DNA of 64,000 bases from Sabulibacter ruber (GCF_017355955.1 NZ_JAFFID010000005.1:310001-374000); one strand, 5' to 3'; shown: positions 41,960 to 50,359, counted from the first letter of the stretch. Notes: a model not told the origin generated them from the letters alone. Numbers and translations are program-made.

Positions 41960-42484
41960 ATGAAAGAACAAACCTCCGCACCCAAACCCTCGGTATTAGA
42001 AAGCCAAACCCGCATCCGGTTCGATCACTGTGATCCGTTCGGGCACCTGAACAACAGCGCTTTCCTCAATTACTTCCAGAATGAGCGCGAAGACCAGGTA
42101 GAAGCCGCCTACGGACTAGACATTCATGCTTTCTTCCGGAAAACCGGTAGGGCCTGGGTGGTAGGCCAGAACCAGATTGTGTACCTGAGCCCTGCTTTGG
42201 TGCGCGAACTGGTCACTATTGAAACTAGCATCCGGCACTTTAACGAGACCAGCATGCTGGTGGAGCATATCATGTATGACGCGGAAAAGACGAAAATTAA
42301 AGCCATGCTCTGGACCAGGTTTGTGTACATTGACGTGCGCAAAAACGAGCGTGCCCAGCACGAACCGGAACTGATGGAACTGTTTGGAGAAGTGGTGGTG
42401 AAAGAGGAAACCCCGGCGCTTTTTGAGGAGCGGGTGAAGCAACTCAGAGAGCAGATGAAGGCTCTTCAAGCCAAGGCCGTATAA
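41960..42484 (+). CDS. YbgC/FadM-type acyl-CoA thioesterase (4HBT hotdog fold)
   Basis: A 174-residue hotdog protein. The catalytic segment is RFDHCDPFGHLNNSAFLNYF near residue 20, with the Asp and the HxNN-type helix start typical of 4-hydroxybenzoyl-CoA thioesterase-like enzymes. The strands WVVGQNQIVYLSPALVRELV and MLWTRFVYIDV follow. It would release free acids from acyl-CoA in the cytoplasm. It is preceded by a TetR operator and the TetR gene, copying the layout of the first module although the two thioesterases are of different hotdog subfamilies. The C-terminal 30 residues form a charged helix (ERVKQLREQMKALQAKAV). Confidence 0.88.
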   Translation: MKEQTSAPKPSVLESQTRIRFDHCDPFGHLNNSAFLNYFQNEREDQVEAAYGLDIHAFFRKTGRAWVVGQNQIVYLSPALVRELVTIETSIRHFNETSMLVEHIMYDAEKTKIKAMLWTRFVYIDVRKNERAQHEPELMELFGEVVVKEETPALFEERVKQLREQMKALQAKAV

Positions 42485-42536
42485 AAGCAGAGATGCAATT
42501 TGCGGTATCCTGCGGTTGCCGCATCATCTATTAGCG

Positions 42537-42586
42537 CCGGGCTGTTTAGAGGCTGTTTTCCAGGAAATAGCCTCTAAACAGCCCGG
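42537..42586. repeat. Dyad repeat copy, perfect 18-bp stem, convergent terminator
   Basis: The arms 42537-42554 and 42569-42586 (starting CCGGGCTGTTTAGAGGCT) are perfectly complementary around a TTTTCCAGGAAAT-type loop. It lies between the convergent thioesterase and nudC genes, 52 bp and 16 bp away, and is the best candidate for a terminator role within the family. Confidence 0.85.
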
Positions 42587-42601
42587 TGTTTGTTTTGTGA
42601 T

Positions 42602-43516
42602 TTATCGCTGCACTTCATTCAGCCAATCAGTGATTAGGCGGTAGGAGATGGAGAGGGCAGGCGGCAATTTGATTTCCCCTGAGGCCACAAGCTCTTTCAG
42701 TTCAGGACGGATGAACCAGCGGGCATCGTCAATCTCGGCGGGGTCAATCTTGATTTCGTCGGTTTCTGCCTCGGCCATAAAGCCCACCATAATGGAAGCC
42801 GGAAAAGGCCAGGGCTGCGAGGAATGGTATTCCACATGGTTGACCGGGAGGCCCACTTCCTCCAGCACCTCCCGGACGACGGCACTCTCCAGCGTTTCAC
42901 CGGGTTCCAGAAAGCCCGCCACGGAGGCATACATGCCCGCGGGCCAGGAGGCTTGCCGGGCTAATAGGCCTTTGCCCTGATGCGTGACCATGGTAATAAC
43001 GGCGGTATCGGTCCGGGGGAAATGGGAGGTCTGGCAGTCTGGATTAGTGCATTTGCGGAGGTGCCCCGCCTCTTTGGATAGGGCAGGGGAGCCACAGACG
43101 CTGCAGAATTGGTGTTGCCGGTTCCAGTGTACCATGGCTTTCGCGTACGCCAGCAGAGAACTATCGGGCCGGGCCAGTTGCAGGGTGGCTTCGCGTAATT
43201 CCTGGAAGCTGCCGGTTTCATGAGGAACGATATGCTCTTCCAGTAGATCCACGGCAAAGTAGGCCCTCTCTTCCCGTACTCCAAGCAAAATAGGCGTAAG
43301 GTCAAGTTCTTGCAATGGCAACTCCTTGATGGAGAGTGGCACCAGCCGGCGGTCTTCAGAGAGGAGCGACTTCTGGCCTTTGAAAGGCAGAATAACCGTA
43401 GTTTGTTTGGTTAACTGTTCTTCCAGCCAGACCGCGTTTTTCCGGAGCAGGTGCACCCGGTCCAGGTCAGATTCTCCAAAGTAGTTAAGTGCCGAGTATG
43501 CAAGATGGTTAGGCAT
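42602..43516 (-). CDS. nudC: NAD(+) diphosphatase (NADH pyrophosphatase)
   Basis: A 304-residue protein of the NudC family. A zinc ribbon (CSVCGSP near residue 138 and CTNPDC near residue 155) precedes the Nudix box GETLESAVVREVLEEVG near residue 211, which has the Gx5Ex7REVxEExG pattern. The NudC-specific SQPWPFPAS (SQPWPFPxS) is at about 234. It hydrolyses NAD(H) to AMP and NMN(H), and family members also remove NAD caps from RNA. The gene stands alone on the minus strand, flanked by dyad repeats on both sides, so it is probably monocistronic. Confidence 0.95.
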   Translation of the reverse strand: MPNHLAYSALNYFGESDLDRVHLLRKNAVWLEEQLTKQTTVILPFKGQKSLLSEDRRLVPLSIKELPLQELDLTPILLGVREERAYFAVDLLEEHIVPHETGSFQELREATLQLARPDSSLLAYAKAMVHWNRQHQFCSVCGSPALSKEAGHLRKCTNPDCQTSHFPRTDTAVITMVTHQGKGLLARQASWPAGMYASVAGFLEPGETLESAVVREVLEEVGLPVNHVEYHSSQPWPFPASIMVGFMAEAETDEIKIDPAEIDDARWFIRPELKELVASGEIKLPPALSISYRLITDWLNEVQR

Positions 43517-43544
43517 AGTCTTTTCTTTAAGCCGTAAAAGTAAG

Positions 43545-43588
43545 AAGCGTTTTTAGGCCGTTCTCAGGAAAACAGCTTAAAAACGCTT
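43545..43588. repeat. Dyad repeat copy upstream of nudC (left bracket of REP cluster)
   Basis: The 11-bp arms AAGCGTTTTTA (43545-43555) and TAAAAACGCTT (43578-43588) are perfect, enclosing TTCTCAGGAAAAC. It lies 28 bp upstream of the nudC start codon, in its promoter region. Confidence 0.75.
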
Positions 43589-43655
43589 TGCCTTTGTATG
43601 TACTGGTAAGAGCCAGAAAAGTTGATGAGCAGGGATAGTGTTCGAAAGCGTCTTC

Positions 43656-43850
43656 TTCGGCAAGCCGAATTAGAGGCTTAAGTCTGTTGTTCCTCTTCTT
43701 AAAAAGGTATTTCCTCGCTCGCCTCTGGCGAGTGTGCGTTATCTTGGTGGCCTCTGGCCACCGGAAACCGCTTTGCAATACCGTTGTCTTGTTTTAGGCA
43801 TAGCGGCGAGACGCCGCCCGGTTACTCACACTCGCCGGAGGCGAGCGAGG
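43656..43850. repeat. REP/BIME-like cluster of palindromes
   Basis: Several short GC-rich palindromes lie together: TTCGGC/GCCGAA (43656-43669), a 24-bp inverted repeat (43713-43736 with 43827-43850, 23 of 24 matching, core CTCGCCTCTGGCGAG), GGTGGCC/GGCCACC (43746-43762) and GCGGCG/CGCCGC (43803-43817). The base composition differs from the surrounding AT-rich spacer. The arrangement of two inner hairpins within an outer inverted repeat resembles bacterial interspersed mosaic elements moved by RAYT (Y1) transposases. No such transposase gene lies in the window. Confidence 0.7.
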
Positions 43851-43868
43851 GCAGGGCTTAAAACAAAA

Positions 43869-43912
43869 AAGCGCTTCTGGGCTGATTTCATGAAATCAGC
43901 CCAGAAGCGCTT
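43869..43912. repeat. Perfect 44-bp palindrome (dyad repeat family, right bracket)
   Basis: The 22-bp half-sites are exact reverse complements with no loop; the centre is GATTTCATGAAATC at 43884-43897. It shares AAGCG ends with the copy at 43545 and the CTGATTTC/GAAATCAG core with the rest of the family. It lies 20 bp after the TolC-type gene, on its 3' side, so it can act as a terminator. Confidence 0.9.
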
Positions 43913-43932
43913 CAAAGAAGAAAATAAATCTT

Positions 43933-45252
43933 CTACAGGTTAAGGGAACCGGCTAGTTCTTTCAATGCAATCTCGCCGATCTTGGCTAAGTATTGCGCGT
44001 TGCTGTAGCGCACGGTGGCGTTCACGTAGTTGAGCTGGGCATCGCGCACCTCTACGGTGGTGATGCTGCCCAGGCGGTATTTCTCCATGGTGATTTCCAG
44101 GTTCTGGCGGGCGATGCGCTGGTTGTTTTCCTCCAGTCTCACCAAGCTCAGGTTGGTCAGGTAGGTCTGGTACGCCGAGGCCAGTTGCGAGTTGATGCTC
44201 TGGTTTACCTGGTCTAGCTGCAACTGCGCGCTGTTGATCTGGATGTTGGCGTTCTGCTCCATGCGGCGCTGGTTGAACCCGTTGAAAATGGGCACCGAGG
44301 CCGTAACCCCGTAAGATAAGCCATTCCCCGTGGAAAGGGTGGAGAAGCCCAGGGCAGACCGGTTGCGGTTGAAGTTGTAGCCGGTATTCAGCCCCACCAC
44401 GGGGTACCGGTTGGCCTTCACAATTTTGGCATCCAGCTCGGCCACTCTGCGGTTCAGGATGGCTGCCTTCAAAGACGGGTTCTGCTGAGAAGCCTGGGTG
44501 GAAAGAGTTTCCAACGTTAGCTGATCATCAATCAAGATGTTGTCTGGTACACTGAACCGGATGTTCACGTCGCGGGCCATCAGCTCGTTCAGTCTGATCT
44601 GGGTGTTGCGGTACAGTTCCTGCTGGCGCAGCAGGTTGGTGGTGTCGGTGTTGTAGTCTACCTGGGCGTTCAGCACTTCCAGGCGGGCCGCTTTTCCAAT
44701 CTGGAACCGGTTCTGGGCCGTGGTCACCCGCAAACGGGAGATGGCCATGGCGGTGTCATAGGCTCTCAACTGATGCTGTTGCTGCACCAGTTCATAGAAC
44801 GTGTTCATCACGTCGCCCACGCGGGTAAGAATGGTCAGCTGCAGGTTGGCTTCGCCCAGTTTTTCCAGTTCCTGTAACTGCTCATAGCGGGCAAACATGG
44901 CAAAGCCGTTGAATACCGTCCAGTTCAGGCCCACCCCGTAGTTCAGGGTAGAGCCCTGGCCCCAGCTTACTTCGTTCACCTGCCCATCGGCACGGGTTTG
45001 GGAGCTGTTCTGAATGGTATTGTTGTTGGTTAAGTTACCTGTGACAGTAGGTAACATGCCTGCGTTGCCGCGGGTCACGTTGTTCTCGGCAATGCGCTCG
45101 TCATTGGCAGATAGCTTAATGTCATAGTTACGTTCCAGTGCTATCCTGACGGCGTTTTCAAGGGTTAGTATCTCCTGAGCTTTCGCCTCGCCTGCCCCTA
45201 AGAACAAGCTGAAAAGTAAGAGGCTCAGGAGACCAAATCTGTATTTTAACAT
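43933..45252 (-). CDS. TolC family outer membrane efflux protein
   Basis: A 439-residue protein with a signal peptide (1-25, ending GEAKAQ) and two outer-membrane-efflux repeats. Typical heptad-rich helices are near 120-230 (TRVGDVMNTFYELVQQQHQL) and 330-430 (SQLASAYQTYLTNLSLVRLEE written in part), and GLSYGVTASVPIFNGF lies before the second barrel part. It forms a trimeric duct across the outer membrane and periplasm. It is the last gene of a three-gene RND operon, 24 bp after the pump. A perfect 44-bp palindrome lies just downstream. Confidence 0.93.
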   Translation of the reverse strand: MLKYRFGLLSLLLFSLFLGAGEAKAQEILTLENAVRIALERNYDIKLSANDERIAENNVTRGNAGMLPTVTGNLTNNNTIQNSSQTRADGQVNEVSWGQGSTLNYGVGLNWTVFNGFAMFARYEQLQELEKLGEANLQLTILTRVGDVMNTFYELVQQQHQLRAYDTAMAISRLRVTTAQNRFQIGKAARLEVLNAQVDYNTDTTNLLRQQELYRNTQIRLNELMARDVNIRFSVPDNILIDDQLTLETLSTQASQQNPSLKAAILNRRVAELDAKIVKANRYPVVGLNTGYNFNRNRSALGFSTLSTGNGLSYGVTASVPIFNGFNQRRMEQNANIQINSAQLQLDQVNQSINSQLASAYQTYLTNLSLVRLEENNQRIARQNLEITMEKYRLGSITTVEVRDAQLNYVNATVRYSNAQYLAKIGEIALKELAGSLNL

Positions 45253-45276
45253 ATTAGGGTTTCTTCAATCAAATAA

Positions 45277-48200
45277 TTAGTGGGCCACTGCTTTCTCGTA
45301 CTCTTCAATGCGGTCAAACTCTGGGCGGTGTTTGCGGGCCCGTGACCACATAGAATAGATAGCCGGAATGATGAACAGGGTAAGCACCAAGGAGAAAATG
45401 GTACCTCCCACAATCACTACCCCCATCCCAATCCGGCTTTGGGCGGCTGCACCTAAGGCCAGGGCAATAGGCAAAGAACCCAGGGCAATAGCCAAACTGG
45501 TCATCAGGATAGGGCGCAGACGGGCCTCAGAGGCTTCCAGAATGGCCTCCATCTTAGACCTGCCTTCCTCGCGCAACTGGTTCGCAAACTCCACAATCAG
45601 GATACCGTTTTTGGTCACCAGACCAATCAGCATAATGGTCCCGATCTGGCTGAAGATGTTCCAGGTCTGGCCGAACAGCCATAGAGACAACATCGCCCCG
45701 GCCACCGCCATCGGTACCGTTAAGATGATGATGAACGGATCCACGAAGCTCTCAAACTGAGCCGCCAGAATCAGGTAAATCAGCAACAAGGCCAACCCGA
45801 AGGCGAACATGGTGTTGGAGCCACTTTCCACGAAGTCACGCGATTCACCACCCAGGTCAGTAGAGAACGACTCGTCCAATACCTGGTCTCTGATGCGGTC
45901 CATGGCCTCAATACCGTCCCCGATACTTTTGCCTGGAGCCAGACCGGCCGAAACGGTGGCCGACAAATACCGGTTGTTGTGGTATAACTGCGGCGGGCTG
46001 CTGCGCTCTTCCATGGTCACCAGGTTGTCCAGCTGAATCAACTGGCCGGTAGAACTGCGCACGAACAAGGACGTTAAGTCCATGGGGTCGTTGCGGTCTG
46101 GGCGGTCAAACTGACCCATTACCTGGTACTGGCGACCGTTCATCAGGAAGTACCCAAAGCGCTGGCCGCTCAATGACAATTGCAGCGTCTGCGCCACGTC
46201 AATCACCGATACGCCTAAGCTCTGGGCTTTCTCACGGTCAATAGAGATGTTGATCTCTGGTTTGTTGAATTTCAGGTTCACATCGGCCATCACAAACGTG
46301 GGGTCGTTGTTCACGGCTTCCATGAATTCAGGGATTTTTTCCTCCAGTTTCTGGAAGTTAGGTGCCTGAATGATATACTGGATAGGCTGACCACCCCGGC
46401 GGTTCACCGAGATAGTGGGCTGCTGAATCACATTGGTTCTGGCCTCCGGGAAGCGACGCACCACTCTGGAAAGCTGATCAGCGATCTCTTTCTGGGACCG
46501 CTCACGTTCTTCCTGCGGCTTCAGCGCCAAGCGCATCATCCCGCTGTTCACCGATCCGGAACCCCCAAAACCAGGCGACGTGATCACCAGGTTTACTTGT
46601 TTCTCAGGTACAGAATCCTCCACCACCTGGGTTAATTCCTCCATGAAGCGTTCCATGTATTCATAGGAAGAACCTTCCGGCGCCGTGGCCATGATGCGGA
46701 GCATTCCGCGGTCATCGTACGGGGCGGTTTCTTTCTGCAGGATGGTGTAGAATAAGCCAATCAGACCAAAACACGCGAAGATGATAGGGAAACTCAGCCA
46801 TCTTCTCTTCATAAAGCTGCTCAGGGCATTGGCGTAGCCCGAGTTCATTTTCTGGAAGAACGGCTCAGTCCACTCGTAGAATTTAGAGCGTTTGTGCACG
46901 TCTCCTTTCATCAGATAGGCATTCAGCATAGGCGTTAAGGTCAGTGACACGAACGCCGAGATCAACACGGCTGCGCCAATCACTACCCCAAACTCCCGGA
47001 ACAACCTACCCACGAACCCTTCCAGGAAGATCACCGGCAGGAACACCGCCGCCAATGTGATGGAGATGGAGATAACCGCCAAAAAGATCTCATTAGAACC
47101 TTTGATAGCCGCCTCAATAGGAGACATGCCTTCCTCTACTTTTTTGTAGATGTTCTCGGTTACCACAATACCGTCATCCACCACCAGACCGGTTGCCAGC
47201 ACGATGGCCAGCAGGGTCAATACGTTGATGGAGAAACCAGCCAGGTACATGATGAAGAACGTGGCAATCAACGACACCGGAATGTCAATCAACGGACGGA
47301 AGGCGATACCCCAGTCCCGGAAGAACAGGTAAATGATCAGGATTACCAGCACCAGGGAGATGAGGATGGTCTCGGCCACCTCCGTCACGGATTTCTTGAT
47401 GAACACGGTGTTGTCCATGGCAATGTCCAGCACCAGGTCACTTGGTAGTTCGTTTTTGAGCTTGTCAAACTGGTCGTAGAAGTTGCCGGCAATCTCCAGG
47501 TAGTTGGTACCCGGCTGCGGAATGATGGCCATCCCCACCATGGGCACGCCAGATTCTGTCATCTTGGTTTCCAGGTTCTCAGGACCAAGTTCGGCCCGAC
47601 CAATGTCACTGAACCGAAGGATTTTGTCGCCTTCAGAAGAAATGATGAGATCGTTGAATTGTTGCGCGCTAGACAGGTTACCCAGGGTTCTTACCGTTAG
47701 CTCGGTGTTCTGGCCGCTCACCTTACCAGTTGGTAATTCCACGTTCTGGCGGTTAAGGGCGGTACGCACATCGGCAACGGTTAAGCCGTAGGAGGCCAGT
47801 TTCATGGGGTCCAGCCACAGGCGCATGGCGTAGCGTTTCTGCCCCCAGATCTGCACACTACTCACGCCAGGAATGGTTTGCAGGCGCTGGGCAATCACGT
47901 TCTCGGCGTAGTCAGAAAGCTGGAGCGCATCGCGGTTTTCGCTGCGCACCGTCATGGTGATGATCGGCTCAGAGTCAGCATCGGCTTTAGACACTACCGG
48001 CGGCGCGTCAATGTCCTGCGGTAAACTTCTCACCGCCTGCGATACTTTGTCGCGCACGTCATTGGCCGCCTCTTCCAGGTTCTTGTCCAGGTTGAACTCA
48101 ATGTTGATGTTGCTTCGGCCCTGGTTACTGGTAGAGGAAATGTTCCGGATACCGTCAATGGAGTTAATGGCTTTCTCCAGCGGCTCGGTGATCTGGGATT

Positions 48201-48378
48201 CAATGATATCAGAGTTGGCCCCGGCATAGCTGGTGCTCACGGAGACAATAGCCGGGTCAATGGACGGGTATTCCCTGATCCCCAGGAACGTGTACCCAAT
48301 CACCCCGAACAACATCAGGAGAAGGTTCAACACGATGGTGAAGACCGGCCGTTTAATACTTGTGGTGGATAAACTCAT
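45277..48378 (-). CDS. RND efflux pump permease (AcrB/MdtB-like HAE1 type)
   Basis: A 1033-residue inner-membrane transporter of full family length. It begins with the cytoplasmic MSLSTTSIKRPVFTIVLN helix and has two large periplasmic loops and 12 helices. The proton-relay Asp pair is in LATGLVVDDGIVVTENI near residue 405, with the matching Lys region FGQTWNIFSQIGTIMLIGLVTKNG (in part) near 935. HAE1-type RND pumps export hydrophobic drugs, detergents or lipids by proton antiport. Gene order adaptor-pump-TolC shows a complete tripartite system. No regulator is adjacent. Confidence 0.95.
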   Translation of the reverse strand: MSLSTTSIKRPVFTIVLNLLLMLFGVIGYTFLGIREYPSIDPAIVSVSTSYAGANSDIIESQITEPLEKAINSIDGIRNISSTSNQGRSNINIEFNLDKNLEEAANDVRDKVSQAVRSLPQDIDAPPVVSKADADSEPIITMTVRSENRDALQLSDYAENVIAQRLQTIPGVSSVQIWGQKRYAMRLWLDPMKLASYGLTVADVRTALNRQNVELPTGKVSGQNTELTVRTLGNLSSAQQFNDLIISSEGDKILRFSDIGRAELGPENLETKMTESGVPMVGMAIIPQPGTNYLEIAGNFYDQFDKLKNELPSDLVLDIAMDNTVFIKKSVTEVAETILISLVLVILIIYLFFRDWGIAFRPLIDIPVSLIATFFIMYLAGFSINVLTLLAIVLATGLVVDDGIVVTENIYKKVEEGMSPIEAAIKGSNEIFLAVISISITLAAVFLPVIFLEGFVGRLFREFGVVIGAAVLISAFVSLTLTPMLNAYLMKGDVHKRSKFYEWTEPFFQKMNSGYANALSSFMKRRWLSFPIIFACFGLIGLFYTILQKETAPYDDRGMLRIMATAPEGSSYEYMERFMEELTQVVEDSVPEKQVNLVITSPGFGGSGSVNSGMMRLALKPQEERERSQKEIADQLSRVVRRFPEARTNVIQQPTISVNRRGGQPIQYIIQAPNFQKLEEKIPEFMEAVNNDPTFVMADVNLKFNKPEINISIDREKAQSLGVSVIDVAQTLQLSLSGQRFGYFLMNGRQYQVMGQFDRPDRNDPMDLTSLFVRSSTGQLIQLDNLVTMEERSSPPQLYHNNRYLSATVSAGLAPGKSIGDGIEAMDRIRDQVLDESFSTDLGGESRDFVESGSNTMFAFGLALLLIYLILAAQFESFVDPFIIILTVPMAVAGAMLSLWLFGQTWNIFSQIGTIMLIGLVTKNGILIVEFANQLREEGRSKMEAILEASEARLRPILMTSLAIALGSLPIALALGAAAQSRIGMGVVIVGGTIFSLVLTLFIIPAIYSMWSRARKHRPEFDRIEEYEKAVAH

Positions 48379-48399
48379 TTTGTAAGCGTTTATTTAAAA

Positions 48400-49494
48400 T
48401 TATGGCTTCGCCAGGGCTACACGCACTGGGCTTCCTTCTTTCAAAGACATCACACCCGTGGTCAGAACGGTATCACCGGGGTTCAGGCCGGCTGTTACCA
48501 GCAGGTCTTTCTCGGTGCGGGTGCTGGTTTCAATCATCACTTCTTTGGCTTTTCCATCTCTGGCAATGAATACCTTTTTCCCGTTCTGTACCGGTACCAC
48601 CGCCTGGGTTGGAATCAGGAGCGCATCAGGAATAACCGTCAAAGGCAGTTCAATGTTGGCGAAAGAACCAGGCAATAACACGCCGTTCGGGTTATCGGCC
48701 CGGGCACGTAATTGCAGGGTTCTGGTGGTGGCTTCAATATTAGGCTCAATGGCGTACACCCGGGCCGTGAATTTGTCTGGTGAGCCAGCTACCGTGAAAG
48801 TAAGCTCTGTGTTCACTTTCACCTGGTTGGCATATTTCTCAGGCACCGCAAAGGTGATTTTCACGGGGTTGGTGCTTACCAGGTTCGTAACCACGGTTTC
48901 AGGAGTAAGGAACGTACCCACCGATACGGCTCTTAAGCCTACTTTTCCGGAAAACGGTGCTACAATGGACGTTTTGGCCAATTGCGCCTGCACCAGCTGA
49001 ATCTGGGCCTGGGCGGTTTTCAGTTCGGCGCGGGCTACGTCGTATTCCTCGCGGCTGATGGCTTCTTTCTGCAAAAGCAGACGGGCGCGTCTTTCATTTT
49101 CGGCGGCCAGCGTCTGGCGAGTCTGGGCCTGGGCCAGCTGGGCCCGCAGTTCAGAATCGTCTATTTTCACCAGCACCTGTCCTTTACGCACGTTGCTGCC
49201 CTCCTGGAAGGAAATGCTGCGCACCTGGCCAGATACCTGTCCTCTTACTTCTATCTGTTCATTGGCTTCAATGGAACCGGTCACGGCCAGGGAATTGGCA
49301 AACTCCCGGGGGGTAGCCACCACACCGCTTACGCGCATAGGCATGCCACGACCAGCACCACCTGGTCCGCCCGGGCCTCTTCCGCCGCCGGGACCGCCCG
49401 CTCCAGCCTGTTCTTTGTTGCTGGAGATACGGTAATACACCAAGGCCCCGAAGCCGATAATCAGTAGCGCATATACAATGTGTTTGATTTTCAT
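48400..49494 (-). CDS. RND efflux periplasmic adaptor subunit (MFP)
   Basis: A 364-residue protein with one N-terminal membrane helix (5-23). A short very Gly/Pro/Arg-rich linker (about 30-50) precedes the adaptor core: the lipoyl half-motif IEVRGQVSGQVRSISFQEGS near residue 83, a coiled-coil hairpin (about 112-165), the second lipoyl half TSIVAPFSGKVGL, and beta-barrel and membrane-proximal domains. It connects the pump to the TolC-type channel. It is the first gene of the operon, 21 bp before the pump gene. The Gly-rich linker is unusual in length and composition for this family. Confidence 0.93.
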   Translation of the reverse strand: MKIKHIVYALLIIGFGALVYYRISSNKEQAGAGGPGGGRGPGGPGGAGRGMPMRVSGVVATPREFANSLAVTGSIEANEQIEVRGQVSGQVRSISFQEGSNVRKGQVLVKIDDSELRAQLAQAQTRQTLAAENERRARLLLQKEAISREEYDVARAELKTAQAQIQLVQAQLAKTSIVAPFSGKVGLRAVSVGTFLTPETVVTNLVSTNPVKITFAVPEKYANQVKVNTELTFTVAGSPDKFTARVYAIEPNIEATTRTLQLRARADNPNGVLLPGSFANIELPLTVIPDALLIPTQAVVPVQNGKKVFIARDGKAKEVMIETSTRTEKDLLVTAGLNPGDTVLTTGVMSLKEGSPVRVALAKP

Positions 49495-50007
49495 AGATTT
49501 AGAAATACGAAAATTCTTTCGTTTGTTGAGATTAAAGTGGTTAAAGGTTTAGTTAGTTCATGGTTGGTGCAGCTATAGATAACCCTAAGCGGTGGCTGCA
49601 TGGTTCCCCTGGCCTTGGAAGAAGAGGTAAAGACATTCTCCTGACAGCCTCCTCAGAAGCAAAATGGCTATCTAGTGGAAACCTGAAAGGGAAGCGTTTT
49701 CCTGGGATAAGTTCCCAAACAAGCGCTTTTGGCCGCGAAAGCCGTTTTGCCGGAGAACCAGCGGAGGGAGAAGCAACTTTTTCATTTCCGAAATCGGATT
49801 AGGGGGATATATAAACACGTTTACACTGCCAGGCAGGCCTCTAAGAGCCTTTCTCACCGTGGCAGTGGGTAAAATTATTCCGTTTTTTGGCTATTTTTAA
49901 AAATTAGACCTAAAAACAGACTGAAGGTTTAAAAGGAACCTGAAAAAAATAAATTCCCCTGCAAATTACCCATTGTGGCAAGGGAGAAAGCCTGTCAATT
50001 CAAGCGT
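49495..50007. other. Divergent intergenic region between the RND operon and the alkyltransferase-like gene
   Basis: An ACGAAAATTCTTTCGT dyad (49507-49522) lies 13 bp upstream of the adaptor start codon and could be an operator. A dyad-family repeat lies at 49882-49917. The short plus-strand ORF at 49560-49802 (80 aa) is low-complexity in composition and shows no family features, so I do not call it a gene. No exact -7 element was found for the RND operon. Confidence 0.5.
49882..49917. repeat. Dyad repeat copy upstream of the alkyltransferase-like gene
   Basis: GTTTTTTGGCTA, TTTTTAAAAATT, AGACCTAAAAAC. The arms GTTTTT/AAAAAC pair, and the core is AT-shifted. It lies 90 bp before the next start codon, in a promoter position. 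Confidence 0.55.
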
Positions 50008-50358
50008 ATGCCTAAAACCGAAGCCACCGATAAAAAGACCAACTTCTTCCAGGATGTCTATGAAGTAGTGAAACTCATTCCGCCGGGCCGGGTGACTTCC
50101 TACGGAGCCATAGCGGCGTACCTGGGGGCCAAAGGATCGGCCCGCATGGTAGGGTGGGCACTTATTGCTTCCCATGCGCAGCAGGGCATTCCTGCCTACC
50201 GCGTGGTGAACCGCAACGGCATGCTCACCGGCAAGCAGCATTTTGAAGCCTTTGACGCCATGCAGGCCCACCTGGAGAGTGAAGGCGTGCAGGTGAAAGA
50301 CGATAAGGTTGTTGATTTTGACAAACTGTTCTGGGACCCCGCCAAAGAGTTGTTGTAG
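50008..50358 (+). CDS. MGMT-family / alkyltransferase-like protein (ATL) without the acceptor Cys
   Basis: A 116-residue protein from ATG 50008 (MPKTEATDKKTN). It is the DNA-binding alkyltransferase domain alone: IPPGRVTSYGAIAAYLGAKGSAR includes the recognition helix and Arg finger, and IPAYRVVNRNGML corresponds to the PCHRV active-site loop. The acceptor Cys is Ala and the following His is Tyr, so alkyl transfer is not possible. By analogy with ATL proteins it would bind O6-alkylguanine and mark it for nucleotide excision repair. The next gene starts one base after the stop, so the two are coupled. Confidence 0.85.
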   Translation: MPKTEATDKKTNFFQDVYEVVKLIPPGRVTSYGAIAAYLGAKGSARMVGWALIASHAQQGIPAYRVVNRNGMLTGKQHFEAFDAMQAHLESEGVQVKDDKVVDFDKLFWDPAKELL

Positions 50359-50359
50359 C

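Noticed and set aside
43656..43850. CRISPR array or integron att site
   Set aside because: Palindromes are of different sequence with no regular repeat-spacer spacing, and no cas or integrase gene is near.
49560..49802. 80-aa plus-strand open frame in the RND divergent region
   Set aside because: No ribosome-binding or promoter context, no family resemblance and unusual composition; probably chance.
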